Positions 7,596 through 17,983 of a stretch of 64,000 nucleotides of DNA are shown here, piece by piece; positions within the stretch are counted from its first letter, which is position 1, and every line of letters starts with the position of its first letter. The stretch comes from Nocardioides szechwanensis (lineage in GTDB: Bacteria > Actinomycetota > Actinomycetes > Propionibacteriales > Nocardioidaceae): contig NZ_FNIC01000002.1 of the NCBI RefSeq assembly GCF_900103935.1, forward strand, positions 310,001 through 374,000. Reading direction: 5' to 3'. Under the pieces are notes generated by a model. The model did not search any database and had not been told where the DNA came from. It saw nothing but the letters and a program-made list of their open reading frames with translations. Both the position numbers and the translations under genes were made by a program.

Positions 7596-9964
7596 GTGGC
7601 CATCTTGGCACCGAGGCGGGCGGCCAGGTACGGCGCGGTGGCGCTGTCAGGGTGCCGGGAGACCTCCGCCGGCGTACCGGTGGCGACCACCTGGCCGCCG
7701 GAGCCGCCGCCACCGGGGCCGAGGTCGATGACCCAGTCGGCGGTGGCGATGGAGTCGAGGTCGTGCTCGACGAGTACGACGGTGTTGCCGGCGTCGACGA
7801 GGCGGTGGAGCTGGCGCAGCAGGAGGGCAGTGTCGGCCGGGTGGAGGCCGGAGGTGGGCTCGTCGAGGAGGTAGAGCGCGTGGCCGCGGCGGGCGCGCTG
7901 GAGCTCGGTGGCGAGCTTGATCCGCTGGGCCTCACCGCCGCTGAGCTCGGTGGCGGGCTGGCCGAGGCGCAGGTAGCCGAGGCCGACGTCGCGCAGGGTC
8001 TCCAGGCTGCGCGAGGCGGCGGGGACGTCGGCCAGGAACTCAGCGGCGTCATCGACCGAGAGCCCCAACACCTCGGCGACGTTCTTGCCGCGGTAGGCGA
8101 CCTCCAGCGTCTCCGCGTTGTAGCGCGCCCCGTGACACGTCGGGCACGGCGCGTAGGTGCCGGGCAGGAACAGCAGCTCGACGGACACGAACCCCTCGCC
8201 TTGGCAGGTCTCGCATCGCCCTTCCGCGACGTTGAAGGAGAACCGGCCGGCGCCGTACCCGCGCCTCCTCGCCTCGTCCGTCTCCGCGTAGAGCTTGCGC
8301 ACGGCGTCGAAGAGCCCGGTGTACGTCGCCAGGTTGGATCGCGGCGTTCGCCCGATGGGCCGCTGGTCGACCAGGACCAGCCGGTCGAACGCGGTGTCGG
8401 AGGCCTCCTGCTCGGACAGGAGCGTCAGCAGCGTCGACTTGCCCGAGCCGGACACCCCGGTGACCGCGGTCATCACGCACAGCGGGAAGTCGACGGAGAC
8501 GTCGTCGAGGTTGTGCCGCGTGACGTCGCGCAGCTGGAGCCAGCCCTGCGGCTCGCGCGGCTCGTGCACGACCGGCTCTGCGCGGCCGAACAGGTAGTTG
8601 CCGGTGACCGACTCCGCGACCTCCTCGAGTCCCGCGACCGGGCCTGAGTAGAGGACGCGGCCGCCGCCCTCGCCCGCGCCGGGACCGAGGTCAACGACCC
8701 AGTCGGCGCGTCGTACGACGTCGAGGTCGTGCTCGACTACGAAGAGGGAGTTGCCCGACGCCTTGAGCCGGTCGAGTACGTCGAGCAGTGGCGCCGCGTC
8801 GGCCGGGTGCAGGCCGGCGGAGGGCTCGTCGAGCACGTAGACGACGCCGAAGAGGCCGGAGCGCAGCTGGGTCGCGATCCGCAGCCGCTGCGCCTCACCG
8901 GGGGAGAGGGTCGTGGAGACGCGGCCGAGACCGAGGTAGCCCAACCCCAGGTCCAGCAGTACGTCGATCCGTGCGACGAGGTCGGTGGAGATCCGCACCG
9001 CGACCTCGTGCTCGTCCTCCGGGAGCTCGGTCACCGGCCGCAGCAGCTCGGCCAGCTCGGTGAACGCCATCGCGTTGACCTCGGCGATCGAGTGCCCGGC
9101 GAAGGTGACCGCGAGCGCCTCCGGCCGCAGCCCGCTGCCGTGGCAGTCGGGGCAGGGGGAGTCACGGACGAACCGCAGCGCCCGCTCGCGCATCCGCTCG
9201 CTCTTGGAGTCCGACAGCACGTGCATGACGTGGCTGCGGGCGCTCCAGAACTTGCCGTAGTAGCCGTGGTCGATCCGGTCGCGCTCGGGCTTGATCAGGA
9301 CCGACGGCTGCTCCTCGGTGAACAGCAGCCAGTCGCGGTCCTTCTTGCGCAGCTTGCGCCACGGCGTGTCGACGTCGATGCCGAGACCGGTGACGATGCT
9401 GCGCAGGTTGGCGCCCTGCCAGGCGCCCGGCCACGCCGCGATCGCGCCGTCGCGGATGCTCAGCGAGGTGTCGGGCACCAGCAGGTCCTCGGCGACGTCG
9501 TGGGTGACGCCGAGGCCGTGGCAGCGCGGACACGCGCCGGCCACGGTGTTGGGCGAGAACGCCTCCGCCGCGAGATGGGCAGCGCCGGCCGGGTAGGTAC
9601 CGGCGCGCGAGTAGAGGATGCGCAGCAGGTTGGACAGCGTGGTGATGGTGCCGACGGTGGACCGCGAGCTCGGCGCCCCTCGGCGCTGCTGGAGGGCGAC
9701 GGCGGGCGGCAGGCCGGTGATCTCCTGCACGTGCGGTGCGCCGACCTGCTGGAGGAGACGGCGGGCGTAGGGCGCGACCGACTCGAAGTAGCGTCGCTGC
9801 GCCTCGGCGTACAGCGTGCCGAAGGCCAGCGACGACTTGCCCGACCCGGAGACGCCGGTGAACGCCACCATCGCGTCGCGCGGGATGTCGACGTCGACGT
9901 GGCGCAGGTTGTGCTCGCTGGCTCCGCGGACGCGGACGTAGGGGTCATGCGCGTCGGAGGTCAC
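7592..9964 (-). CDS. UvrA-like ABC-ATPase lacking the UvrB-binding domain (UvrA2 type)
   Basis: A 790-residue protein with both UvrA ATPase halves: Walker A GVSGSGKSS and GVSGSGKST, signatures LSPGEAQR and LSGGEAQR, and Walker B YVLDEPSAGLH and YLLDEPTSGLH. Zinc-binding pairs CPRCHG, CPDCHG, CETCQG and CPTCHG are present. Canonical UvrA is about 950 residues; here the chain runs from RSTVGTITTLSNLLRILYS straight to FSPNTVAGACPRC, leaving no room for the UvrB-interaction domain. This is the UvrA2 / drug-resistance-type architecture, so a role in DNA-damage tolerance or resistance to DNA-binding drugs is more likely than standard repair. GTG start; coupled to the Usp gene. Confidence 0.9.
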   Translation of the reverse strand: MTSDAHDPYVRVRGASEHNLRHVDVDIPRDAMVAFTGVSGSGKSSLAFGTLYAEAQRRYFESVAPYARRLLQQVGAPHVQEITGLPPAVALQQRRGAPSSRSTVGTITTLSNLLRILYSRAGTYPAGAAHLAAEAFSPNTVAGACPRCHGLGVTHDVAEDLLVPDTSLSIRDGAIAAWPGAWQGANLRSIVTGLGIDVDTPWRKLRKKDRDWLLFTEEQPSVLIKPERDRIDHGYYGKFWSARSHVMHVLSDSKSERMRERALRFVRDSPCPDCHGSGLRPEALAVTFAGHSIAEVNAMAFTELAELLRPVTELPEDEHEVAVRISTDLVARIDVLLDLGLGYLGLGRVSTTLSPGEAQRLRIATQLRSGLFGVVYVLDEPSAGLHPADAAPLLDVLDRLKASGNSLFVVEHDLDVVRRADWVVDLGPGAGEGGGRVLYSGPVAGLEEVAESVTGNYLFGRAEPVVHEPREPQGWLQLRDVTRHNLDDVSVDFPLCVMTAVTGVSGSGKSTLLTLLSEQEASDTAFDRLVLVDQRPIGRTPRSNLATYTGLFDAVRKLYAETDEARRRGYGAGRFSFNVAEGRCETCQGEGFVSVELLFLPGTYAPCPTCHGARYNAETLEVAYRGKNVAEVLGLSVDDAAEFLADVPAASRSLETLRDVGLGYLRLGQPATELSGGEAQRIKLATELQRARRGHALYLLDEPTSGLHPADTALLLRQLHRLVDAGNTVVLVEHDLDSIATADWVIDLGPGGGGSGGQVVATGTPAEVSRHPDSATAPYLAARLGAKMAT

Positions 9965-10004
9965 TCCCCGCCGTTACCCGGAGGACCGTCCGCTGACGCA
10001 GCGG

Positions 10005-10922
10005 TCAGCCGTGTCTCACGCCACCCAACAGCTCAGCGAGCGCGTCGTCGAGGTGGGGATAGCTGAACTCGAACCCCTGCGACTCCAGCAGCGCCGGGAC
10101 CGCCCGGCGACCCGTGAGCGCCAGCGCTGGGTCGGTGCGCAGCAGCACGGCGCCGAGGCGGACGAGTGCGGCAGGCGTGGGTGGCGAAGGTGGTCGCCGC
10201 AGGTGCGTGCGCAGCCCCGCCATCAGCTCGGCGTTGCGGACCGGGTGGGGCGCGGTGGCGTGGACCACGCCGCTCAGCTCCGAGGTACCCGGCTCGAGCG
10301 CGCGGCGAACGATGGCCAACCAGTCGTCGATGTGGATCCAGCTGATCCACTGCGTGCCAGGACCGACCCGTCCACCCAGCCCCCAGCGCACCAGCCCGAC
10401 CAGTCGGTCGAGAGCGGGGGTGTCGTTGTCCAGGACGATGCCGGTGCGGAGTACGACGACGCGGTCGCTGTGCGCTCCCTCGACCGCCGCCTCCCACGCG
10501 CGCGCCACTCCCGCCATCTGGGGTGGGCCGTCCGCCCCCGGCGCCGACTCGTCGAGCACGCGCTCCCCGGCGTCGCCGTAGATCGCCAGCGTGCTCGCCT
10601 GGATCCACACGGGCACGGGCGCCGACAGAGTCGCGCTCGCCTCGACGAGAGCCCGGGTGGGCTCCACCCGGGACCTGGTCAACAGCTCCACGTTGGCAGG
10701 CGTCGGCCGTCGGTCGACCAGCTCTCCGGCGAGGTTGACCACCGCGCTGCCCTCGAGCTCGGCGGCCCAGGGCCCGACGGACCAGCCGTCCCACTCCACC
10801 TGGCGGAACGGGCCGGGACGCTTCCGGCGCGTCAGTACGACGACCTCGTGGCCGTGCGCTGCGAGGTCCTGACACAGGCGACGTCCCAACGCCCCCGAGC
10901 CGCCGGCCACCGTCACCTTCAT
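10005..10922 (-). CDS. TIGR01777-family (YfcH-like) SDR epimerase
   Basis: A 305-residue extended SDR. The NAD(P)-binding loop is GGSGALG at residues 8-14, then LTRRKRP, VVNLAGE, WIQASTLAIYGD and a C-terminal DUF1731-like part. These are hallmarks of the YfcH/SDR39U1 family, whose substrate is unknown; the classical Tyr-x3-Lys pair is not obvious. It lies alone on the minus strand upstream of the UvrA-like gene. A TAGGCT box 6 nt before the ATG suggests leaderless translation. Confidence 0.85.
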   Translation of the reverse strand: MKVTVAGGSGALGRRLCQDLAAHGHEVVVLTRRKRPGPFRQVEWDGWSVGPWAAELEGSAVVNLAGELVDRRPTPANVELLTRSRVEPTRALVEASATLSAPVPVWIQASTLAIYGDAGERVLDESAPGADGPPQMAGVARAWEAAVEGAHSDRVVVLRTGIVLDNDTPALDRLVGLVRWGLGGRVGPGTQWISWIHIDDWLAIVRRALEPGTSELSGVVHATAPHPVRNAELMAGLRTHLRRPPSPPTPAALVRLGAVLLRTDPALALTGRRAVPALLESQGFEFSYPHLDDALAELLGGVRHG

Positions 10923-10928
10923 CGCGCC

Positions 10929-10934
10929 AGCCTA
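10929..10934 (-). promoter_or_regulatory. Candidate -10 box, leaderless start of the SDR gene
   Basis: TAGGCT on the minus strand lies 6 nt before the ATG at 10922, with no Shine-Dalgarno sequence. No convincing -35 was seen. Confidence 0.4.
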
Positions 10935-11006
10935 GGCGGGCACGGCGTGCGGTTCGACCGGGGCTCAGGCAGGCTAGCTACCCGGACGATGCGTGCTCGA
11001 AGAGTC

Positions 11007-11534
11007 TCAGTCGCAGGCGGTCTTCGCGATGTCGTCCGCGGTCAGGAGCTGCGCTGCTGAGTCCGCGCCGACGACCACGTGTTCGTACCCCCGGATCGCG
11101 TCTACCTTGCGGGCGGAGTTCGAGGTCGGGTCGAAGTGGTAACCCAGCCATTCCCGGGCCAAGCGGCGGGCCAGCTCGATCCCGACCACGCGTTGACCCA
11201 GGCACAGCACCTGGGCGTCGTTGCTCATCACGGCACGCTCGACCGAGTAGCTGTCGTGGGCGGTGACCGCGCGGATGCCGGGCACCTTGTTCGCGCTGAT
11301 GGCGACCCCGAGCCCCGTGCCACAGAGGAGCAGGGCCCGGTCGGCCTTGCCGTCGGCGATGAGTTTGGCGGCGGTCACGGCGACGTGCGGGTAGGCCGTG
11401 CGCTCTCCTTGGCGGACGCCGACATCGATCACCTCGACCACCCGGCCGTCCGCCTCGAGGTCGGCTTTCAGGATCTCCTTGTACTGGAACCCGGCGTCGT
11501 CGGATCCCACGACGATCCTCAAGTGATCAGACAT
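11007..11534 (-). CDS. RpiB/LacAB-family sugar-phosphate isomerase (possibly D-erythrulose-4-phosphate isomerase)
   Basis: A 175-residue aldose/ketose phosphate isomerase: VVGSDDAGF at the start, [22 protein letters not shown] with the catalytic Cys, and ARRLAREWL near the end. Family members interconvert ribulose-5-P and ribose-5-P or related tetrose and hexose phosphates. Third gene of a minus-strand operon after an SDR and a DhaK-DhaL kinase, which suggests a four-carbon substrate. ATG 11534 is preferred over 11573 because AGGAG lies 7 nt upstream. Confidence 0.85.
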   Translation of the reverse strand: MSDHLRIVVGSDDAGFQYKEILKADLEADGRVVEVIDVGVRQGERTAYPHVAVTAAKLIADGKADRALLLCGTGLGVAISANKVPGIRAVTAHDSYSVERAVMSNDAQVLCLGQRVVGIELARRLAREWLGYHFDPTSNSARKVDAIRGYEHVVVGADSAAQLLTADDIAKTACD

Positions 11535-11576
11535 GGGTAGCTCCTGGTGATGGTGGGTTCGAGGGGTGGGCACGGG

Positions 11577-13307
11577 CTAGCGATCGTCCAAGGCCCGGCC
11601 GACGGCGCGCAGGCACGCCGCCATCGAGATCGCACCCGGGTCGGGGGTGCCGACACTGCGCTCGGCAAGCGGGCGGGCGCGGCCCACCTTGGGGCGCAGG
11701 GCGGCGGTCGCCAAGGCGGCCTCGTCGGCACGGTCGGCGGCCTGGTCCCACGCCTGCCAGAGGTGGGTGCCCTCCTTGACCGCGACATCCAGGGCGTCGA
11801 TGAACGGCAGTAGGGAGTCGAGCATGGTCTTGTCGCCGGGCTGGGCCTTCCCGAGCTCGGTCAGGGCCTGGTATCCGTCGCGGAGGCCGGCGACCACGCT
11901 CTCTGCGCCGGGAGCACTGTCGTCGCCGATGCGTCGGCCGAGCGCGACCAGTCCCGCTCCCCAGAGGACGCCGGAGGTGCCGCCGGCTTTGGCGGCCCAG
12001 CTCTCTCCGGCGGCCGTCAGCACGGACCCGGGGCCGGCACCCTCGTCGCGCGCGGTGATTGCTGCCTCGCGCGCCGAGGCAGTGCCCCGGACCATGCCCC
12101 GGCCGTGGTCGCCGTCACCGGCGATGGCGTCGAGGTGCCCGAGCTCGGACTCCATCTCCGCCATCCTCGCGGCCATCGCGTCCAAGGCCCCGGCGACGCG
12201 AGCGCCGCAGGCGAGCGCCGCGGCGTCGAGGGTGGCGACGGCGCTGTGGTGCGCCGGCGTGTCCGTCGCGCCCTCACCCCGGCGCGGCTGGGCCGCCGCC
12301 GTGGGCGTGGCCGACGAACCCTTGCGGTACGCCGGGGTGTCGGCAGGTGCCGACCACAGCCGCTCCAGCTCCTCATCGAGCCACATCAGGGTGAGTGAAC
12401 AACCGGCCATGTCGAGGCTGGTCACCAGCTCGCCCACCTCGGGCTGGACGATCTCCAACCCGGCGTCGCGCAGCCGCTGAGCGACCAGACCCCAGAGCAG
12501 GAAGAGCTCCTCGTACTTCGTGCGACCGAGCCCGTTCAGGATCGCAGTGACCCGGGACCCGGCACCGACCGGGATCTCGGCGAGCAGGGTGTCGACGAGG
12601 GTTGCAGCCAGCTCGGAGGCGGTGGGCATGGCGTCCTCGGAAACACCCGGCTCGCCGTGAATCCCCAGGCCCAGTCCCATCTTGCCTGCGGGCACGGTGA
12701 AGAGAGGTTCGTGCTCGCCTGGCAGCGTGCAGCCGTCGAAGGCCACGCCGAGGGTGCGAGTGCGGTCGTTGGAGAGCCCCGCGACCCGCTCCACGCCGTC
12801 GAGGTCGTAACCCGCCTCCGCGGCCGCCGAGGCGGTCTTGAAGACGGTGAAGTCGCCGGCGATGCCGCGCCGCTTGGTGATCTCCGCGGCGGGTGCGCTG
12901 GCCACGTCATCGGTCACAGCGAAGTACCGGGCATCGATCCCTTCGGCACGAAGCTGGTCCACGGCCAGGTTGAAGTTCATGACGTCGCCTGCGTAGTTGC
13001 CGGTCGTCAGCAGCACCCCGGCTCCTGCGTCGACGGCTCGTGCCACCGAGGCCGCATCGGCCGCTGAGGGGGAGGTGAAGACGTTGCCGACCACCGCGCC
13101 GTCGGAGAACCCCTGACCTACCACTCCGCAGAACGCGGGGTAGTGCCCGGAGCCGCCGCCGACGACGACGCCCACCTTGCCGGCGCGCGGCACCGCCGCC
13201 CTGACCACTCCGCCCGGCACCCCGACCACGTAGTCGGCATAGGCATCGAGGAAGCCGCTGAGCATGTCCTCGGTGAAGCGGGCCGGGTCGTCGTACAGGC
13301 GGGTCAT
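11577..13307 (-). CDS. DhaK-DhaL fusion kinase (dihydroxyacetone/erythrulose kinase family)
   Basis: A 576-residue ATP-dependent ketose kinase. The N-terminal DhaK domain has GGGSGHYPAF, TTGNYAGDVMNF and GLGIHGEPG, the His that covalently holds the substrate carbonyl. The C-terminal DhaL domain has the magnesium-ATP motif AGDGDHGRGM and GGTSGVLWG. Both domains on one chain match single-subunit ATP-dependent kinases rather than the PTS-dependent type. In M. smegmatis such proteins phosphorylate L- or D-erythrulose. The neighbouring SDR and RpiB-like isomerase fit the D-threitol route via D-erythrulose, but dihydroxyacetone is not excluded. Confidence 0.9.
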   Translation of the reverse strand: MTRLYDDPARFTEDMLSGFLDAYADYVVGVPGGVVRAAVPRAGKVGVVVGGGSGHYPAFCGVVGQGFSDGAVVGNVFTSPSAADAASVARAVDAGAGVLLTTGNYAGDVMNFNLAVDQLRAEGIDARYFAVTDDVASAPAAEITKRRGIAGDFTVFKTASAAAEAGYDLDGVERVAGLSNDRTRTLGVAFDGCTLPGEHEPLFTVPAGKMGLGLGIHGEPGVSEDAMPTASELAATLVDTLLAEIPVGAGSRVTAILNGLGRTKYEELFLLWGLVAQRLRDAGLEIVQPEVGELVTSLDMAGCSLTLMWLDEELERLWSAPADTPAYRKGSSATPTAAAQPRRGEGATDTPAHHSAVATLDAAALACGARVAGALDAMAARMAEMESELGHLDAIAGDGDHGRGMVRGTASAREAAITARDEGAGPGSVLTAAGESWAAKAGGTSGVLWGAGLVALGRRIGDDSAPGAESVVAGLRDGYQALTELGKAQPGDKTMLDSLLPFIDALDVAVKEGTHLWQAWDQAADRADEAALATAALRPKVGRARPLAERSVGTPDPGAISMAACLRAVGRALDDR

Positions 13308-13359
13308 GGTGTCTCCAGGAGTGCGAGTCGGTGCAGAGCTGACGGCGCAGAGATGCAGG

Positions 13360-14130
13360 TCAGCGGATGGTGTAGCCGCCGTCGACCAGGAGGTCGGCGC
13401 CGTTGATCATGTCGGCAGCGGCCGAGGCGAGGAACACCGCGGAGGCGGCGATCTCCTCGGGCTCGGCGAAGCGGCCGGTGGGGATGAGCTCCTTGAGTGC
13501 GTCGCCCTTCGGCCCGTCCCAGGCCTTGTGGCCGAGCTCGGTGAGTACGACGGTCGGCGAGATCGCGTTGACGGTCACCCCGCGGCCGGCCCACTCCGAG
13601 GCGAGCACCTTGGTGAGACCGAGGACGCCGAACTTGGAGGCGCAGTAGGCGACGTGCTCAGCGATCGCCACCGACCCGGCCTGCGAGGCCAGGTTGATGA
13701 TCTTGCCGTGACCGGCCGCAAGCATGTGCCGACCCACGGCCTGCGCCATGAGGAAGGTGCCGGTGAGGTTGACGTCGATCGTGGTTTGCCAGGCCGACAC
13801 CTCGAGGTCCTCCGCGGGGGCGAGCATGACAACACCGGCGCTGTTCACCAGGATGTCGATGCGGCCGAACGCCTCGACGACCGCTGCGGCGGTGGCCTCC
13901 ACCGCGGCCGGGTCGGACACGTTGCAGACGAACCCCTGGCTGCCACCGCCGATCTTCTCAGCGTGGCGCTGGGCGGCCTCGGCGTTCAGGTCGACCACAG
14001 CGACCGTGGCTCCCTTGGCCACGAACGCGGCGGCGATGGCGGCGCCGATCCCTGAGGCGCCGCCGGTCACGAGGGCTGTCTGGCCCTCCAGACCGAAGTT
14101 GAGATCAACGTTCGAAGGACTGTGAGGCAT
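13360..14130 (-). CDS. SDR polyol dehydrogenase (candidate D-threitol dehydrogenase)
   Basis: A 256-residue classical SDR. The NAD-binding motif TGGASGIG is at residues 22-29, NSAG at about 92, catalytic Ser in NLASQ and the Y-x3-K pair in VAYCASK. Upstream GGAGAAAG gives a good ribosome site for the ATG. First gene of the operon with the kinase and isomerase, and divergent from the sugar ABC transporter. Its overall look resembles the D-threitol dehydrogenase group; the product would be D-erythrulose. Another polyol is possible. Confidence 0.85.
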   Translation of the reverse strand: MPHSPSNVDLNFGLEGQTALVTGGASGIGAAIAAAFVAKGATVAVVDLNAEAAQRHAEKIGGGSQGFVCNVSDPAAVEATAAAVVEAFGRIDILVNSAGVVMLAPAEDLEVSAWQTTIDVNLTGTFLMAQAVGRHMLAAGHGKIINLASQAGSVAIAEHVAYCASKFGVLGLTKVLASEWAGRGVTVNAISPTVVLTELGHKAWDGPKGDALKELIPTGRFAEPEEIAASAVFLASAAADMINGADLLVDGGYTIR

Positions 14131-14319
14131 GGTGACTTTCTCCTCTTCCGATGTTCCAAATCATCCAGAAGTATTGGAAAGTCACATCTGGACTGTGATC
14201 TCCAACGTTTCACATGGGGTATTCCACGTCAAGGGGTTTACATCTAACATTTCGCCCGCTACGTTCGGTGGCACGGCGATGCCGAACTGACACCGCTCTC
14301 ATGCGAGAGGCGAAAGTGC
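14131..14319. promoter_or_regulatory. Divergent control region of the sugar-alcohol cluster
   Basis: This 189-bp, AT-richer gap separates the catabolic operon (-) from the transporter operon (+). It contains an inverted repeat TTCCAA (14154-14159) with TTGGAA (14174-14179), spaced by 14 bp, and two similar words TCACATCTGG and TTCACATGGGG further right. TAACAT at 14245-14250 may be a -10 for the transporter. The inverted repeat is a candidate site for the DeoR-type regulator at 18076. Confidence 0.45.
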
Positions 14320-15867
14320 ATGACTACTGTTCCGGCCCTCGAGGTGCGTGACCTCGTCAAGGGATTTGGTGGCGTTCCGGTCCTGCGTGGCCTGAGCTTC
14401 GAGCTGCGTGCCGGGCGGGTGGTCGCACTCGTCGGTGAGAACGGCGCCGGCAAGTCCACCGCGATGAAGATCGCGACCGGTCAGCTGCGCGCCGACAGCG
14501 GACAGGTGTACGTCGCCGGCGAGCTGCTCAGCCAGCCGGATCCGATGCAGCTGCGCAAGCTGGGCGTGACGATCATTCCCCAGGAGCTCGCGCCGTACCC
14601 CGACCTCACCGTCTACGAGAACCTGTTCGTCGGCCGCGAGCTGCGCACCCGCCTGGGAACCTTGGACCGTCGGGAGATGGTGGCGGAGGCGCGCAAGATG
14701 CTTGCGGTCTTCGACGTTGACATCGACCCCCACCTGCGGATGGGCCGCATGTCGGTCGCGCTCACCCAGATCGTGGAGATCGCGAAGGCGACCACCTGGG
14801 GCGCGAAGGTGCTCTTCCTCGATGAGCCCAGCTCCTCCATCCCTGAGCGCGAGGTGGCCCGGCTCCACGCCGTCGTCCGCAAGCTGCGTGACCACGGGGT
14901 CGCGATGCTCTACACGACGCACCGCATGGAGGAGATCAAGGCGCTGGCCGACCAGATCGTGGTGCTCCGCGACGGGCAGCTGGTGATGGACGTCCCGATC
15001 GACGACGCCACCGAGGACGAGATCGTGAAGGCGATGATCGGCCGCGAGCTCGGCACTCTGTTCCCGCGGACCGCGCCGGTCCTGCCGGAGGTCGCCTACG
15101 AGGTGCGCGGTCTGCGGCTCAGCAGGAACGGCCCGCAGGTCGACCTCTCAGTCCGCCGTGGGGAGATCCTCGGACTGGGCGGCCTCGTCGGCGCCGGCCG
15201 CACCGAGATCGTGGAGGCGATGTTCGGCATCCGCCGCTCCGTCGAGGGCAACGTCGAGCTCGATGGCAAGCGGGTCCCGCGCAACGCGCCCGCCGCCGCG
15301 ATCCGCGCAGGTGTGGCCTTCGTGCCCGAGGATCGCAAGGGCGCCGGCCTGGTCCTGACCCGATCCATCCTGGACAACGGCAGCCTGCCGCACCTCCGAT
15401 CGTTCACCACCGCCGGCTGGCTGCTTCCCCGCCGCCGCAAGGCGGTCGAGGAAGCCACCAAGGCGGTCTCGGTCCGCTGCCGCAGCATCGACCAGCTCGT
15501 GGGGACGCTCTCGGGCGGCAACCAGCAGAAGGTCGTCCTCTCCCGGTGGCTGATCCACAACACGAAGGTGCTGCTGCTAGACGAGCCCACCCGTGGGGTC
15601 GATGTCGGTGCCCGCGGCGAGATCTACGACATCATCCGTGACCTCGCCAGCTCGGGGCTCGCGGTCATCCTGGTCAGCTCCGACATGCCGGAGCTGATCG
15701 GACTCACCCATCGGGTCCTCGTGGTCCGGGCGGGTGCAGCCGTCGCTGAGCTCAGTCGCGAGGAGCTCGACCGCGAGGACGCTCCGGAGCGGATCTTCCG
15801 GCTGGCCAGTGGTCAGACCGACCTCGGCGGCGTCCCCCAATCCGCACGGACCAAGGAATCCCAGTGA
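14320..15867 (+). CDS. Sugar ABC transporter, two-domain ATP-binding protein (RbsA/MglA type)
   Basis: A 515-residue fused ATPase. The first half has Walker [10 protein letters not shown] and LFLDEPSSS; the second half lacks a normal Walker A (GLVGAGRTE) but has signature [15 protein letters not shown] and [14 protein letters not shown]. This asymmetry is typical of RbsA-type ATPases of the CUT2 family. It drives import through the adjacent permease, whose start overlaps this stop (GTGA). Ribosome site GAGAGG precedes the ATG. Confidence 0.94.
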   Translation: MTTVPALEVRDLVKGFGGVPVLRGLSFELRAGRVVALVGENGAGKSTAMKIATGQLRADSGQVYVAGELLSQPDPMQLRKLGVTIIPQELAPYPDLTVYENLFVGRELRTRLGTLDRREMVAEARKMLAVFDVDIDPHLRMGRMSVALTQIVEIAKATTWGAKVLFLDEPSSSIPEREVARLHAVVRKLRDHGVAMLYTTHRMEEIKALADQIVVLRDGQLVMDVPIDDATEDEIVKAMIGRELGTLFPRTAPVLPEVAYEVRGLRLSRNGPQVDLSVRRGEILGLGGLVGAGRTEIVEAMFGIRRSVEGNVELDGKRVPRNAPAAAIRAGVAFVPEDRKGAGLVLTRSILDNGSLPHLRSFTTAGWLLPRRRKAVEEATKAVSVRCRSIDQLVGTLSGGNQQKVVLSRWLIHNTKVLLLDEPTRGVDVGARGEIYDIIRDLASSGLAVILVSSDMPELIGLTHRVLVVRAGAAVAELSREELDREDAPERIFRLASGQTDLGGVPQSARTKESQ

Positions 15868-16883
15868 GCACAAAGGAAGCCTCGACCATGTCAGAACTCA
15901 CGACGCCGCCGAACTCGGCTGCCAGACCCCGCTGGGACCGGTCGCGGATCGAGGAGCTGCTCATCCGCAACGCGATGGTGATCGTGCTGCTGCTGGTGAT
16001 GGCCTACTTCAGCTACGAGAGCGCCCGCTTCGCGACGGTTCCGAACATGCGGACGATCCTGATCGCCGCCGCACCGTTCGCTCTCGTGGCGTTCGGTCAG
16101 ACTCTGGTCATCCTCACCGGCGGGATCGACCTCTCGGTCGGCAGCGTGATCGCGGTGAGCGCGATGACCGGTGCGAAGGTGATCGTCGAGAACCCGGACA
16201 AGCTCTGGCTGGCCGTCACGGCCGGTGTCGGGGTCGGGCTGCTGGCGGGGCTGGTCAACGGCCTGATCGTCAGCTACCTGAACGTCGCACCGTTCGTCGC
16301 GACTCTCGGCATGCTCACCGCCGCCTCAGGAGCCGCCTACGTCATCGGGGGCGGAGCACCGATCAACGGCCTCCCGTCGAACTACGGCAAGATGGCCAAC
16401 ACCGAGATCCTCGGCGTCCAGGCGCCTGTGATCGTGATGCTGGTCGGGTTCCTCATCCTGGCCGCGGTCATGAAGCGGACCGCCTTCGGCCTTCGGATCT
16501 ACGCTGTCGGCGGCAACCGGACCGCGGCCGAGGTCGCCGGCGTGAACACCCGCCGGACCCTGACCGCCGTCTACCTCTTGAGCGGCGGGCTGGCGGGCGC
16601 CTCCGGCATCATCTTGTCCTCGCGAGTCATCTCGGGGCCCCCCAACCTGGGCTCCGGCTACGAGCTCGACGCCATTGCCGCCGTGGTCATCGGAGGCGCC
16701 AGCCTTCTCGGCGGCCGCGGCACCATCTGGGGCACGTTCCTCGGGCTGCTCCTCATCCAGACGCTCAACAACGGCCTGGACATCCTCCTCGTCCCCGCTT
16801 ACTGGCAAGCCGTCATCAGTGGGGTCCTGATCGTCAGTGCCGTCGCCGTGGACATGTGGGCCACACGGCGAAGCAGCACCTAG
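15864..16883 (+). CDS. Sugar ABC transporter permease (RbsC family)
   Basis: A 339-residue membrane protein with about nine to ten hydrophobic segments and the BPD_transp_2 pattern: [50 protein letters not shown] and [16 protein letters not shown]. It forms the channel of the CUT2-type importer. Either GTG 15864 (overlapping the ATPase stop) or ATG 15888 could be the start; both have AAGGAA-like sites upstream. Confidence 0.93.
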   Translation: MSTKEASTMSELTTPPNSAARPRWDRSRIEELLIRNAMVIVLLLVMAYFSYESARFATVPNMRTILIAAAPFALVAFGQTLVILTGGIDLSVGSVIAVSAMTGAKVIVENPDKLWLAVTAGVGVGLLAGLVNGLIVSYLNVAPFVATLGMLTAASGAAYVIGGGAPINGLPSNYGKMANTEILGVQAPVIVMLVGFLILAAVMKRTAFGLRIYAVGGNRTAAEVAGVNTRRTLTAVYLLSGGLAGASGIILSSRVISGPPNLGSGYELDAIAAVVIGGASLLGGRGTIWGTFLGLLLIQTLNNGLDILLVPAYWQAVISGVLIVSAVAVDMWATRRSST

Positions 16884-16927
16884 CCCACGCTCAACCCAGA
16901 GCCCGACAACACAACCAGGAGATAGTC

Positions 16928-17977
16928 ATGATGGGAAGTTCGCTGCGCCGCGGGGCAATCGCGCTAGGAGGCGTGGCCCTGCTGCTGAGTGCCGCTGCGT
17001 GCGGCGCCGGAGACGAGAACGCAAACAACGATGGGGAGGGTGGCTCGGGGATCCGGGTGGGCGTGACGGTCTACGACATGTCGTCGTTCATCACCCAGGG
17101 TCAGGAGGGCATGGAGGCGTACGCCGACGCGAACGACATCGAGCTCCTCTGGAACTCGGCGGGCAACGACGTCGCCACCCAGGCCAGCCAGGTCGAGCAG
17201 CTGATCAACCAGGACGTCGACGCGATCATCATCGTCCCCGTCCAGGCGGACTCCCTCTCGCCGCAGCTCCAGGCGGCAAAGGACGCCGACATCCCCGTCT
17301 TCGCGGTGAACACCACGCTGACCAACGAGGACCTGATCACCAGCTCGGTCCTGCCTGACGACGTAGCCGCCGGCGCCCAGGAGATGGAGATGATGGCAGA
17401 GGCCCTCGGTGGCAAGGGAAATATCGTCATCCTGCAGGGCCCGCTCGGCTCCAGCCCTGAGCTGGACCGCACCGAGGGCATCGAGTCGGTGCTCGCCGAC
17501 TACCCCGACATCAAGGTGCTGGCCAAGGACACCGCCAACTGGAAGCGCGACGAGGCGGTCAACAAGGTGAAGAACTGGATCTCCAGCTTCGGTGACGAGC
17601 TGGACGGTGTCGTCGCCGAGAACGACGACATGGGCCTCGGCGCCGTCCAGGCCATGAGCGAGGCCGGGATCTCCCTTCCCGTGGTGGGGATCGACGGCAT
17701 CGAGGACGGCCTTGCGGCAGTCGCGAACGGTGACTTCATCGGCTCGTCCCTGCAGCACGGTCGTGTGGAGCTTGCCGCCGGTCTCGCCGTCGCCCAGAAG
17801 TTCATCGCCGGCGACGACGTCGAGAAGACCTACACCTACGTCATGCCGCCCATCTCCCCGGACAACGTGGAGCAGTACCAGAAGAACGTCGTCACCGAGA
17901 AGGACGCGTTCCTGGCCACGCTGGCCGACCTCATCGAGAAGAACCTCGCGAGCGGCGACATCGCCAACGAGGAGTGA
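16928..17977 (+). CDS. Periplasmic-type sugar-binding lipoprotein of the ABC transporter
   Basis: A 349-residue RbsB-like solute-binding protein. The signal peptide ends in the lipobox LSAAAC (Cys about residue 26), so it is membrane-anchored outside. The fold is seen in [49 protein letters not shown] and [17 protein letters not shown] lies 7 nt before ATG 16928; the long open frame upstream to 15734 is a shadow of the permease. It should define substrate specificity for the cluster. Confidence 0.92.
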   Translation: MMGSSLRRGAIALGGVALLLSAAACGAGDENANNDGEGGSGIRVGVTVYDMSSFITQGQEGMEAYADANDIELLWNSAGNDVATQASQVEQLINQDVDAIIIVPVQADSLSPQLQAAKDADIPVFAVNTTLTNEDLITSSVLPDDVAAGAQEMEMMAEALGGKGNIVILQGPLGSSPELDRTEGIESVLADYPDIKVLAKDTANWKRDEAVNKVKNWISSFGDELDGVVAENDDMGLGAVQAMSEAGISLPVVGIDGIEDGLAAVANGDFIGSSLQHGRVELAAGLAVAQKFIAGDDVEKTYTYVMPPISPDNVEQYQKNVVTEKDAFLATLADLIEKNLASGDIANEE

Positions 17978-17983
17978 CCGCGT

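Noticed and set aside
15734..16927. Long upstream extension of the sugar-binding protein frame
   Set aside because: It is antisense-like low-complexity sequence within the permease gene; the lipoprotein signal and AGGAG site fix the start at 16928.
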